Source: JAQBDA01 sp963709875
GTDB lineage: Bacteria; Chloroflexota; Anaerolineae; Anaerolineales; UBA4823
DNA: 64,000 nucleotides
Direction of reading: 5' to 3'
NCBI GenBank assembly: GCA_963709875.1
Contig: CAVPYB010000001.1
Span: 124,001-188,000 of the forward strand
The notes under the pieces are model-generated. The model searched no databases. It had not been told where the DNA came from and saw nothing but the letters and a program-made list of their open reading frames with translations. The stretch's first letter is position 1; each line of letters opens with the position of its first letter. The position numbers were made by a program, and so were the translations under genes. Of this stretch, positions 26,168-35,137 are shown in pieces.

Positions 26168-27646
26168 ATGAATTTCCAAGCTGTAATCGGTCTCGAAGTC
26201 CACGCCGAGTTGGCCACACAGTCCAAGATGTTCTGCGCCTGCCCGGTGGTCGATTCGACCATTGCCAGGCCCAACATCGCCGTCTGCCCGGTGTGCACCG
26301 GGATGCCGGGCGTGCTGCCGGTGGTCAACCGGCGGGCGGTGGAGTACGCCTTGCGGGTAGCGCTGGCGCTGGAGTGCGAGATCAACCCAACCAGCATCTT
26401 CGCGCGCAAGAACTATTTCTACCCCGACCTGCCCAAAGGCTACCAGATCTCACAGTACGAGCAGCCGCTGGCGCGCAACGGTCGCCTGGCGATCCTGACT
26501 CCCGCAGGGCGAACGCACGATCCGCATCCGCCGCGTGCACCTGGAAGAGGATACCGGCAAGCTGACCCATATCGAAGAGATCGGGCAAGTCGTACTCGCT
26601 GATCGACCTGAACCGGGCGGGCGTGCCCCTGCTGGAGATCGTCTCTGAGCCGGACTTGCACAGCGCCGAGGAAGTGCGCGCCTATGCGACCGGCCTGCGC
26701 AGCGTGCTGCGCTACCTGGGGGTCAATTCCGGCGATATGCAGAAAGGCGTCCTGCGCATCGAGCCCAATGTCTCGGTGCGCCCGGCCGGCAGCCGGGAAT
26801 TCGGCACCCGCACCGAGATCAAGAACCTGAACAGCTTCCGCGCCCTGGAGCGCTCGGTGGCCTACGAGATCGAGCGCCAGAGCGACCTGCTGCAGCGCGG
26901 CCAGGCGGTCGTGCAGCAGACCCTGGGCTGGGACGAAGCCCTGGGCGTGACCCTGCCGCAGCGCAGCAAGGAGGAAGCCCACGATTACCGCTACTTTCCC
27001 GAGCCGGACCTGCCGCCGCTGGTGGTGGACGCGAGTTGGGTGGAGCAGATACACAGCCGCGCTGCCGGAGCTTCCTATAACGAAATACAAGCGATTCCAG
27101 GAGCAGTACGACTTGAATGACTACGATGCCGAGCTGCTGGTAGCAGAGCGGGCGGTGGCGGATTATTTCGAAGTCTGTCGTCGCAGATTGCCGGCGATCG
27201 CTCCCAAGACCGCTGCCAACTGGATTACCGGCGAGTTGTTCGCACTGCTCAACCAGGCCGGTGAAAGCATCGAGTCCGGTCGGGTCAGCGCTCAGGAACT
27301 GGCGGGGCTGCTCACCATGCTCGAGCGCGGTGAGATCAACCAGAACACCGCCAAAACGGTGCTGGCTGAGATGTACCAAACAGGCAGAGCTGCCCGGGAG
27401 ATTGTCGATGCGGGTGGGCTGCGCCAGATCTCGGATGCGGATGCCGTCGCGGCGGTAGTCACGCAGGTGCTGGACGAGAACCCAGAGCAGGTGGCGGCTT
27501 ATCTGGGCGGCAAGGAAAACCTGGCAAAGTGGCTGTTTGGGCAGGTCATGCGGGCTGCCGGCGGCAAAGCCAACCCCCAGATTGTCCAACATGAGCTGGA
27601 CCGCCAGCTAACCGCCCGGCAACGGAGCGGTGCTGCCGGGTCTTAG
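26168..27646 (+). CDS. gatB: Asp/Glu-tRNA amidotransferase subunit B, three frame breaks
   Basis: With three single-base insertions removed (GGG run at 26507-26509, GGG at 26583-26585, and near 27060), a full-length GatB of about 491 aa is read. Signatures are VIGLEVHAELATQSKMFC, CPVCTGMPG, HLEEDTGK, NRAGVPLLEIVSEPD, EIKNLNSFRALERS and the C-terminal YqeY-like tail domain. GatB binds tRNA and catalyses the ATP-dependent amidation. Because an organism carrying gatC and gatA normally needs gatB, these breaks are more likely sequence errors than decay. Confidence 0.92.
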
Positions 27647-27815
27647 GCGCTGTATCCGCGGCCTTCTGGTAACAGAGTTGAAAGTGCATTTGTCACTTGA
27701 CGTACTTACCGTTGTTTGCTATGGTTAAGTTCGCAGTAAAGCTGAAGTGAAAGGATATCGAGGCGCTGAGATGAGCCAGCAGGCTTACATCACCGCTGCA
27801 CCAGCAGTCATCGAT

Positions 27816-27840
27816 GCGGGCACCCGTCCGGGGTGCCCGC
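27816..27840 (+). terminator. Hairpin in the leader of glutamate dehydrogenase
   Basis: GCGGGCACCC (27816-27825) and GGGTGCCCGC (27831-27840) form a perfect 10-bp stem with a GTCCG loop, followed by TTATACTT. It lies 58 bases before the gdh ATG. It may end the gatB transcript or act as an attenuator for gdh. Confidence 0.6.
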
Positions 27841-27897
27841 TTATACTTAACCCCATCCATCCTTTCCTCACTACCCCAGTGACAGGAGCATAAATCA

Positions 27898-29188
27898 ATG
27901 ACAGACACAATCAACGCATTCCAGATGGCGCAGAGGCAGTTCGATCATGTCGCCGGGCTAGCTCAATCTGGACCCACAGGTGGCCGAAATGCTGCGCTGG
28001 CCCAGCCGAGAGTTCAAGTTCATGATCCCGGTGCGCATGGATAATGGCACCATCCGGGTGTTCTTCGGCTACCGCGTGCAGCACAGCGACGCGCGCGGCC
28101 CGGCCAAGGGCGGCATCCGCTTCCACCCTTCAGAGACACTGGACACCGTGCGCGCCCTGGCGATGTGGATGACCTGGAAGACCGCTGTGGCAGATATCCC
28201 CCTGGGCGGCGGCAAAGGCGGGGTGCCGGTCGATTCGGCTACCCTGACCATCACCGAGAAGGAGAGGCTGTGCCGCGGCTGGATCGAGCAGATGTGGCGC
28301 AATATCGGGCCGCGCCAGGATGTGCCCGCCCCGGACGTGGGCACCACCCCGCAGATGATGGGCTGGATGATGGACGAGTATTCCAAGCTGGTCGGGCAGT
28401 ACACGCCGGGCGTGATCACCGGCAAGCCGGTCGGCGGCGGCGGCTCGCTGGGCCGCACCGAAGCCACCGGCTTCGGCGTGATCTACACCGTGCGCGAGGC
28501 GATGAAGCATCTCAAGATGGACCCGGCCAAATCGGTGGCTGCCATCCAGGGTTTCGGCAATGTCTCCCAATACGCTGCCATCGGTTTCACCGAGCTGCTG
28601 GGCGGCAAGGTGGTGTGCGTCTCTTACTGGGACCGCGAAGACCGCGTTGCCTACACGGTCAGCAAAGCGGATGGCATCGACCCTGCCTTCCTGATGTCGA
28701 TCACCGATCATCTACGGCTCGATCGATAAGGACCAGGCGATCAAAGCAGGGCTATACCATCGAAGACGGGCGATGCCTGGATCGACAAAGATGTGGATGT
28801 GCTCATCCCCGGCGCGCTGGAAGGTCAGATCAACGCCGAGACGGTCAAAAGGGTCAGCGATCGCGTGCGCATCGTGGCGGAGGGCGCCAACGGTCCCACC
28901 ACCCCTGAAGCGGACGAGGTCTTCAAGCGCAACGGCGTGTTCGTCATCCCCGACTTCCTGTGCAATGCCGGCGGCGTGACCACATCTTACTTCGAGAGTG
29001 TGCAGAATGATATGAACTACTACTGGACCAAAGAAGATGTACTCAAGCGCCTGGACACCAAGATGACCCAGGCTTTCCACAGCGTGCTGGAGATGTCCGA
29101 AGGGCAGGGAGTGTTCATGCGCGATGCCGCCTACATGGTCGCCATCGACCGGGTGGTCAAGGCCATGGAGCTGCGCGGCTGGATATAA
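27898..29188 (+). CDS. gdhA: Glu/Leu/Phe/Val dehydrogenase (glutamate dehydrogenase), four frame breaks
   Basis: Removing four single extra bases (near 27960, 28710, 28750 and 28769) restores about 428 aa. The substrate-binding region has KGGIRFHPSETLD and the catalytic lysine in GGGKGGVP; the Rossmann half has IQGFGNVSQYAAIGF and, later, EGANGPTTPEAD and PDFLCNAGGVTTSYFE. The enzyme interconverts glutamate and 2-oxoglutarate with NAD(P). The domain order and absence of other damage argue for a functional gene with sequence errors. Confidence 0.9.
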
Positions 29189-29231
29189 GGCGCTTGCATT
29201 TCGTCTTATCTTCCTATACAATCATATAACC

Positions 29232-29471
29232 ATGCCTCTCACTCCAGATTTTATGCGTTTTCTGCTCTCCGCCTGCATAGTCGCGATGGCCCTGCTGGCG
29301 ATCCTGTATCTATACCGGCGGGAGCTGAACACGCTGGAGATCATCGGCTGGGGCCTGCTGATCCTTGTGCTGCCATTGCTGGGTCCGTTCCTGGCAATTT
29401 ACCTGCGCCCCGGCTCGGCTCGCCAGTCCGCTCGCTCCCCAACCAAATCGAAGTCTAGCTCACCTCCCTAA
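29232..29471 (+). CDS. Small membrane protein with PLDc_N-like domain
   Basis: 79 aa with two hydrophobic helices separated by a short basic loop (YLYRRELNTLEIIGWGLLIL), ending PLLGPFLAIYLRPG. This arrangement matches the phospholipase-D N-terminal-like (PLDc_N) domain seen alone in many small membrane proteins. The longer frame from 29124 runs inside gdh and is rejected. A TATAAC lies two bases before the ATG. Function unknown. Confidence 0.65.
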   Translation: MPLTPDFMRFLLSACIVAMALLAILYLYRRELNTLEIIGWGLLILVLPLLGPFLAIYLRPGSARQSARSPTKSKSSSPP

Positions 29472-29483
29472 TTCCCTACCGCC

Positions 29484-31328
29484 ATGCAATCTCTTAGACG
29501 CTTATACCTGTATGCAGTCACCTTCGTCAGCCTGGAAGTCGTCCTGTGGGGATCGATTGGACTGGGACGCGCCTTTGCCGCTGGGGGAAGGGCGGGTGAG
29601 GGCAGCACGAACCAGCTTGCCCAGGCGCTGGCTTTCATCCTGGTCGGCATCCCGGTATTCCTGCTGCACTGGTGGCTTGCCCAGCGCGCGGCCCTGCGTG
29701 AGCCGGGAGAACGATCAGCGCTGCTGCGGGCGATCTTCCTGTACGGCGTGCTGTTGGCGACCCTGCTGCCGGTAGTCAACAACAGCCTGGCGCTGCTCGA
29801 CCGCCTGCTGGCGATCGCTATGGGTATGGACCCTGCCACGGCTGCGCTGGGCGGCTCCCAGACCTTCAGCGACAATCTGTTCGCCATCCTGCTGAACGCC
29901 TTGGCTGCGGCATACTTCTACTACGTGCTGCGAGCGGATTGGAAAGCCGGTCCGGTTGGGGATGACTTTGCCGTGCTGCGGCGCCTGTTCCGCTACCTGG
30001 CGGTGGTGTACTTCCTCGTTATGGCAGCGATCGGTGTGCAGCGCGTGCTTGAATACTTACTGCGCCTGCCTGCGCCGGCTCTTGAGCGCTACCCGGCGCT
30101 GCTCAGTGGCGGTCTGGCGCTGATCCTGGTCGGGGCACCGCTGTGGGTGCTCACCTGGTGGATCGTCCTGCGTTCCTGGGAGGTTCCCATCGAGCGGCAA
30201 TCCACGCTGCGCTGGGTGCTGCTTCTGGGAGTGACGCTGTTCAGCGCCCTATACGGGCTGATCGCGTTGGTCCTGGTGCTGCAAGTGGTGCTGATGCTGC
30301 TGTTGGGGATGCCGTCCAGCGAGTTCCTGGAGCGCATAAGCATCCCGCTTTCCATCGGGATTCCGGTGGCAGCCGTCTGGTTTTATTACCGAGGCGTGCT
30401 GCTGGCAGAGATGCTGATAACTACGCAGTTGGCTCCCCAGGAAGCCGAGCACCGGGTCAGGCTACGCAGGATATATGTCTATCTTCAGGCGCTGTTCGTC
30501 CTGGCAGCCGCATTTCTCGGACTGCAGCTGCTCAGTGCAGCCCTGCTAGAGCTGGCGGTGGAGGGAGCGGCGGCCTCAGTCGCCGGACTGCGCGAGCAGT
30601 TTGGTGGTGGGTTGGCAGCGCTGCTGGTCGGGCTGCCGTTGTGGCTTTGGGCCTGGCGCCCACTGGTCCGGGAGGCGGCCGTCGAGGGAGAAGCAGGCGA
30701 GCAGGCCCGGCGATCGCTGGTGCGGCGCGGCTACCTGTACCTGGTTCTGTTTGCCAGCGTGTTGGGGGTGATGTTCACTGCTGGACCACTGATCTACCAG
30801 CTTCTGCGCCTGCTGTTAGGCCAGCCGGCCGAGGATGTGCTGCTCCAGTCACTGCAGCTGCTGGTGGCTTTGCTGCTGTTCTGCCTGCTGCTGGCCTACC
30901 ATTACTGGGTGCTGCGAGGTGACAGCCTGCTGACCGAGGGTCTGCTGCTGCGCCGCCGAGCACAGTATCCGGTGCTGGTGCTGGCTCCCGCCGAGGAGGG
31001 CTTCGCCGAAACCCTGGTGGCTGCCCTGGAGCAGGAAGCGCCCGGTCTCCCGGTTGCCGTGCATCCCATTGAGCAAGGCGCGCCCGACGAGACCTTTTCA
31101 GCCGCCCGGGCGGTCATCCTGCCGGCGGACCTGCTGACTACGCCGGGAGAGGCGCTGCGCCTGTGGCTGCGCGCCTTCGATGGCAAGCGAATTGTTCTAA
31201 CCGGCTCGCCGGGAGAATGGCTGTGGGTGCCCGCGGCAAGAGGCGGGCTGCCTGCCAGCGCCCGCCGTGCCGCCCGCCTGGCACGCCGCCTGGCAGAGGG
31301 CGAGTCTGATATCGGACTGAGCCGCTAA
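29484..31328 (+). CDS. Multi-pass membrane protein with repeated DUF5671 units
   Basis: 614 aa with about 15 hydrophobic segments. Five related units begin RRLYLYAVTFVS (near 5), RRLFRYLAVVYF, LRWVLLLGVTLFS, RRIYVYLQALFVL and RRGYLYLVLFASV, consistent with tandem DUF5671 domains. The C-terminal ~125 residues are soluble (PVLVLAPAEEGFAETLVAALEQ). An insert AAGGRAGEGSTNQ near residue 32 is encoded by a GGGGAAGGGCGGGTGAGGG repeat unit. The tail overlaps the convergent epimerase gene by four bases. Function unknown. Confidence 0.75.
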   Translation: MQSLRRLYLYAVTFVSLEVVLWGSIGLGRAFAAGGRAGEGSTNQLAQALAFILVGIPVFLLHWWLAQRAALREPGERSALLRAIFLYGVLLATLLPVVNNSLALLDRLLAIAMGMDPATAALGGSQTFSDNLFAILLNALAAAYFYYVLRADWKAGPVGDDFAVLRRLFRYLAVVYFLVMAAIGVQRVLEYLLRLPAPALERYPALLSGGLALILVGAPLWVLTWWIVLRSWEVPIERQSTLRWVLLLGVTLFSALYGLIALVLVLQVVLMLLLGMPSSEFLERISIPLSIGIPVAAVWFYYRGVLLAEMLITTQLAPQEAEHRVRLRRIYVYLQALFVLAAAFLGLQLLSAALLELAVEGAAASVAGLREQFGGGLAALLVGLPLWLWAWRPLVREAAVEGEAGEQARRSLVRRGYLYLVLFASVLGVMFTAGPLIYQLLRLLLGQPAEDVLLQSLQLLVALLLFCLLLAYHYWVLRGDSLLTEGLLLRRRAQYPVLVLAPAEEGFAETLVAALEQEAPGLPVAVHPIEQGAPDETFSAARAVILPADLLTTPGEALRLWLRAFDGKRIVLTGSPGEWLWVPAARGGLPASARRAARLARRLAEGESDIGLSR

Positions 31329-31747
31329 TAGCTCTTATTTGGGGGAATTTCGTACAGCTCCACCAGCACGCCGTTGGCGCTCTTTGGGTGGATAAAGGCG
31401 TATTTTCTGCCATCTGCGGCCAGCCTTGGCTGCTCGTTGATGAGCTGGACGCCTTGTGCTTCCAGCTGCCGGAGCATCCCACCGATATCGTCCACCTCCA
31501 GGCAGACGTGGTGCATGCCCGGGCCGCGTTTTTCCAGATACTTTGCCAGCCCCGAGTCGTCTGTGGTGGGCCGGACCAGCTCGATCTCGCTGCCGCCAGT
31601 CGGCAGGAAGGCGATCTGAGCCGCTTCGGCAGGGACATCCCGTATCTGGCTGACCTCCATCCCCAGCGCCTGGCTCCAGAAATCAAGGGTTTTGTCCATG
31701 TCGTCGACGAGAATGGCGATATGGTCGATGCGTTTGACTTTGGGCAT
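31325..31747 (-). CDS. mce: Methylmalonyl-CoA epimerase
   Basis: 140 aa VOC-fold protein: KRIDHIAILVDDMDKTLDFW at the N-terminus, ELVRPT mid-protein, GMHHVCLEVDDI in the second half and GVLVELYE at the end. The metal ligands of the family (His in IDHIAI, His in HHVCLEV, Glu in VLVELYE) are present. It converts (2S)- to (2R)-methylmalonyl-CoA. It lies directly downstream of the mutase on the same strand, in line with a propionyl-CoA/succinyl-CoA pathway. Confidence 0.92.
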   Translation of the reverse strand: MPKVKRIDHIAILVDDMDKTLDFWSQALGMEVSQIRDVPAEAAQIAFLPTGGSEIELVRPTTDDSGLAKYLEKRGPGMHHVCLEVDDIGGMLRQLEAQGVQLINEQPRLAADGRKYAFIHPKSANGVLVELYEIPPNKSY

Positions 31748-31771
31748 ATTAAACTCCGTACTCCGGGTCTA

Positions 31772-31808
31772 ATAAACCCTAAAGGCTTTCAAGACCTTTA
31801 GGGTTTAT
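31772..31808 (-). terminator. 14-bp palindrome between mutase and epimerase genes
   Basis: ATAAACCCTAAAGG (31772-31785) and CCTTTAGGGTTTAT (31795-31808) are perfect complements around a 9-base loop, five bases after the mutase stop. It could reduce read-through into the epimerase gene or protect the mRNA 3' end. Confidence 0.65.
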
Positions 31809-31813
31809 GTTTT

Positions 31814-33469
31814 CTATAAAGTAGATGGCGGCTGGTACTCGCCCCAGGCGCCGCGCAGCACGCGGCAGATCTCCCCCAGGGTGACATCATTCTCCACACA
31901 CGCTACGAACAGCGGCACCAGGTTCTCCGAGCCGTGGGCGGCGGTCTCCACCTGCGCCAGCAGCTCGGCGGCGCGCCCGGCATCCCGATTTTCTCGCATT
32001 TCAGCCAGCCGCCGGCGCTGCTCGGCTTCGATGGCAGGGTCCACACGCAGCTGCTCCAGCTCGACCTTCTCATCCACCTGGAAGGCGTTGACCCCCACCA
32101 CGATCTCCTCACCGCGTTCGACTGCCCGCTGGTACTGGTAAGCGGAAGTCTGGATCTCGCCCTGGATGTAACCCCGTTCGATGGCCGCCAGCGCGCCGCC
32201 CATGGCGTCGATCTTGTATAGGTATTCGGTTGCGCGGGCTTCGATCTCATCGGTCAGGTGCTCGACCAAATATGAGCCTGCCAGCGGGTCGATGCTGTCG
32301 GCAGCGCCAGATTCGTAGGCGATGACCTGCTGCGTGCGCAGGGCGATCCGTACGGCTTTCTCGGTGGGCAGCCACAGCGCCTCGTCCATGCTGTTGGTGT
32401 GCAGCGACTGCGTGCCGCCCAGCACCGCCGCCAGGGCCTGCAGCGCTACGCGCACCACGTTATTCTCCGGCTGCTGGGCGGTCAGTGTCGAGCCGCCGGT
32501 CTGGGTATGGAAGCGCAGCATCCATGAGCGCGGGTCCTTTGCACCGAAGCGCTCTCGCATGATGCTGGACCACATACGCCGGGCGGCGCGGAATTTGGCA
32601 ACCTCCTCCAGGAAGTTGTTGTGGGCGTTGAAGAAGAAAGAGAGCTGGCTGGCGAAGCCGTCCACATCTAACCTGGCATCCACCGCCGCCTGCACGTAGG
32701 TGATGGCATTTGCCAGGGTGAAGGCGACCTCCTGCACCGCCGTCGAGCCAGCCTCGCGGATGTGGTAGCCGGAGATGCTGATCGTATTCCAGCGCGGGAT
32801 CTCGCGCTGGCAGTAGCGGAACACGTCCGTGATCAGGCGCATCGACGGCTTGGGCGGGAAGATATATGTGCCCCGGGCGATATATTCCTTCAATATGTCG
32901 TTCTGGATCGTGCCGCGCAGCTTGTGTATCTCAGCACCCTGGCGCTTTGCCTCGGCGACGTACATCGCCAGCAGGATGGAGGCCGGGGCGTTGATGGTCA
33001 TCGATGTCGAGACTTTCCCCAGGGGTATCTCGCGGAACAGCGTGCGCATATCCTCCAGGGACGAGATCGAGACGCCCACCTTGCCCACCTCCCCGGCTGC
33101 GATCGGGTCATCAGCGTCGTAGCCGATCTGCGTGGGCAGGTCGAAAGCCACCGATAGGCCGGTCTGCCCCTGCTCGAGCAGGTAGCGGTAGCGCTGGTTG
33201 GACTCGGCCGCGCTGGCGTAGCCTGCATACTGGCGCATGGTCCACAGCCGGCCGCGGTACATGGTCGGCTGCACGCCGCGCGTGAAGGGCGCTTCACCGG
33301 GGAAGCCCAGCTTCTCTTGGTAATCCGGACCGGGGTCGGACGGGGTAAGCAGCCGCGGCATGGGGAAGCCGGAAGAAGTATAAAACTCCGGTTTTCGCTC
33401 GGGGAAGCGCTCCAGGATGGGGTTAAGGGTCTCTTCTTCCCAGCGCTTCTGTGTGTTGTTATCGCTCAT
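31814..33469 (-). CDS. mcmA: Methylmalonyl-CoA mutase, catalytic (alpha) subunit
   Basis: 551 aa from the ATG at 33469, which has GAGG seven bases upstream; a TTG at 33475 is less likely. Signatures are PFTRGVQPTMYRGRLWTMRQYAGY, broken here as PFTRGVQPTMYRG (substrate CoA region), SVAFDLPTQIGYDAD, SVSI-like GVSISSLEDM and the TQSLHTNSMDEAL loop. There is no B12-binding domain, so a separate small subunit carrying DxHxxG must be encoded elsewhere. It interconverts methylmalonyl-CoA and succinyl-CoA using adenosylcobalamin. Confidence 0.93.
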   Translation of the reverse strand: MSDNNTQKRWEEETLNPILERFPERKPEFYTSSGFPMPRLLTPSDPGPDYQEKLGFPGEAPFTRGVQPTMYRGRLWTMRQYAGYASAAESNQRYRYLLEQGQTGLSVAFDLPTQIGYDADDPIAAGEVGKVGVSISSLEDMRTLFREIPLGKVSTSMTINAPASILLAMYVAEAKRQGAEIHKLRGTIQNDILKEYIARGTYIFPPKPSMRLITDVFRYCQREIPRWNTISISGYHIREAGSTAVQEVAFTLANAITYVQAAVDARLDVDGFASQLSFFFNAHNNFLEEVAKFRAARRMWSSIMRERFGAKDPRSWMLRFHTQTGGSTLTAQQPENNVVRVALQALAAVLGGTQSLHTNSMDEALWLPTEKAVRIALRTQQVIAYESGAADSIDPLAGSYLVEHLTDEIEARATEYLYKIDAMGGALAAIERGYIQGEIQTSAYQYQRAVERGEEIVVGVNAFQVDEKVELEQLRVDPAIEAEQRRRLAEMRENRDAGRAAELLAQVETAAHGSENLVPLFVACVENDVTLGEICRVLRGAWGEYQPPSTL

Positions 33470-33776
33470 ATACAAACCTCGGGCAGTGTGTTAGATCGGG
33501 CAGCGCTATCAGCCGGTAGGCTGGCACCAGTATACCCGATCAGCAACCATCCTTGGTGTGTGGTTCGTAGGTCAGTTTGGCAAATTGACTCTCGGCTCTG
33601 GGTGTGAAATAAAGACATCTTGCCCTGACTGAGCGGCGCCGCAGTGGTGATGGAGTCATGCTATACTAAGAATCGCTGGCAGCTGCCGGCCAGCGGTTGC
33701 ATGTACCTGAGAGCAGCATTTCATTCCCTGGCAAGCGTATGCAAAATTACTGTATTGTGGATTGGTGGACCCCGAG
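33470..33776. other. Divergent intergenic region
   Basis: 307 bases between the mutase and DUF1786 starts. TATACT near 33662 could be a rightward -10. A short inverted motif around TTTGGCAAATTGA lies near 33577. Nothing else is recognised. Confidence 0.4.
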
Positions 33777-34970
33777 ATGCAGATCTTAACCGTAGACGTA
33801 GGTACCGGTACGCAAGACATCTTCCTGTACGACTCCCGCCTGGACCTGGAGAACAACTTCAAGCTGGTGGTGCCCTCGCCGACCATGATGGTGCACCACA
33901 AGATCAAGCGCGCCACCCAGCTTCGCCAGCCCATCCTGCTGACCGGGGTGATCATGGGCGGCGGACCCAGCCAGTGGGCGGCGGAAGAGCACGCCCGCCT
34001 CGGTCTTCCGGTGTATGCCACGCCGGACGCAGGGCGCTCGTTCAACGACGACCTGGAGGCGGTGCGCGAGATGGGGGTGCAGGTGATCAGCGAGGACGAA
34101 GCGCGCCGACTACCGGAGGAGGTGCAGCGCCTGGAGCTGCGCGATTTCGATTTCCAGGCCATCGCCCGCTCGTTGGGTGAGTTCAGCGTGGCGCTGGACG
34201 ACCTGGCTGCGGTGGCAGTGGCGGTCTTCGACCACGGCAACTCCCCGCCGGACTACTCCGACCGCCAGTTTCGCTTCGACTATCTGGACGAGCGCATCCG
34301 CGCCGAGAACCGCCTGAGCGCCTTTGCTTACCGTGCCGAGCAGGTACCCGAAATCATGACCCGCCTGCAGGCAGTGGTCGCCTCGGCAGGCGATGTGGAC
34401 GCGCCTGTGATGGTGATGGATACCGCCCCGGCGGCGGTGTTGGGGGCGACCTTCGACCCGCGCCTGGCAGCCCTACCGCGGGTGCTGATCGCAAACGTGG
34501 GCAACTTCCATACCCTGGCATTCCGACTGGGGCCATCCGGGATCGAGGGCGTCTTCGAGCACCACACCGGGCTGATCGACCGCCCCAAGCTGGAAGGCCT
34601 GCTGCGCCTGCTGGCGGATGGCAGCCTGCAGCACGAAGACGTGTTCGGCGACCACGGTCACGGGGCGCTCATCTACGCCGACCAGCCACTGGCGCTGGGT
34701 GATGGCGGGTTCGACGTGGCTGTCACCGGCCCGCGCCGCAATCTGTTCCGAGGGACAGCGGACCACCGACCGCCGACCGCCAGCATTGATCCCTTCTCCC
34801 CTTCTCCTCTGATCCCCTACTTCGCCGTGCCGTTTGGTGACATGATGATCGCCGGCTGCTTTGGGCTGCTGGCGGCGGTGGCGGACGTGCTTCCCGAGTT
34901 AGGCGAGCCGGTGCGTGAATCGCTGGCAGGTGCCGGCGGCAGCGGCACCCCTCCCTGGGAGATCGCTTAA
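33777..34970 (+). CDS. DUF1786 family protein
   Basis: 397 aa from the ATG at 33777 (TTG and GTG alternatives lie just upstream). It starts MQILTVDVGTGTQDIFLYDS, a phosphate-1-like loop of the actin/ASKHA type seen in DUF1786 proteins, which are often annotated loosely as pyruvate-formate-lyase-activating-like. VLIANVGNFHTLAF and GDMMIAGCFGLL match the C-terminal half. About 20 residues near 330-348 (DHRPPTASIDPFSPSP) are encoded by a C-rich repeat and look like an in-frame insertion. Function unknown. Confidence 0.72.
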   Translation: MQILTVDVGTGTQDIFLYDSRLDLENNFKLVVPSPTMMVHHKIKRATQLRQPILLTGVIMGGGPSQWAAEEHARLGLPVYATPDAGRSFNDDLEAVREMGVQVISEDEARRLPEEVQRLELRDFDFQAIARSLGEFSVALDDLAAVAVAVFDHGNSPPDYSDRQFRFDYLDERIRAENRLSAFAYRAEQVPEIMTRLQAVVASAGDVDAPVMVMDTAPAAVLGATFDPRLAALPRVLIANVGNFHTLAFRLGPSGIEGVFEHHTGLIDRPKLEGLLRLLADGSLQHEDVFGDHGHGALIYADQPLALGDGGFDVAVTGPRRNLFRGTADHRPPTASIDPFSPSPLIPYFAVPFGDMMIAGCFGLLAAVADVLPELGEPVRESLAGAGGSGTPPWEIA

Positions 34971-34977
34971 TCTTTTT

Positions 34978-35135
34978 ACCGGAGAGCGCACAGAGATCAC
35001 GGAGATATAAAGATTTACCGTGGAAATCGCAGAGAACGCAGGGCTTATTCTAAGAATCTAAGTCCACTCTGCGTGCTCGGCGGTGCATGTATAGAAAAAC
35101 TCTGTGCACTTCGTGTACTCTGTGGTGCCTTTATA
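34978..35135. repeat. Dispersed CTCTGTGGTG repeats in both orientations
   Basis: The gap between DUF1786 and the convergent HTH gene has at least one minus-strand copy (near 34980-35005, read CTCCGTGATCTCTGTGCGCT) and plus-strand copies ending CGGCGGTGCA near 35087 and ACTCTGTGGTGCC near 35133. Opposed copies could pair into a large bidirectional terminator-like structure. Confidence 0.55.
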
Positions 35136-35137
35136 TT

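Noticed and set aside
27760..27815. TPP-riboswitch-like CTGAGAT upstream of gdh
   Set aside because: Only this short motif matches; the other conserved TPP elements are missing and the downstream gene is not a thiamine gene.
24904..29188. Programmed ribosomal frameshifting in the aminotransferase, gatB and gdh genes
   Set aside because: There are too many breaks, at unrelated sequences without slippery heptamers or pseudoknots; sequence error is simpler.
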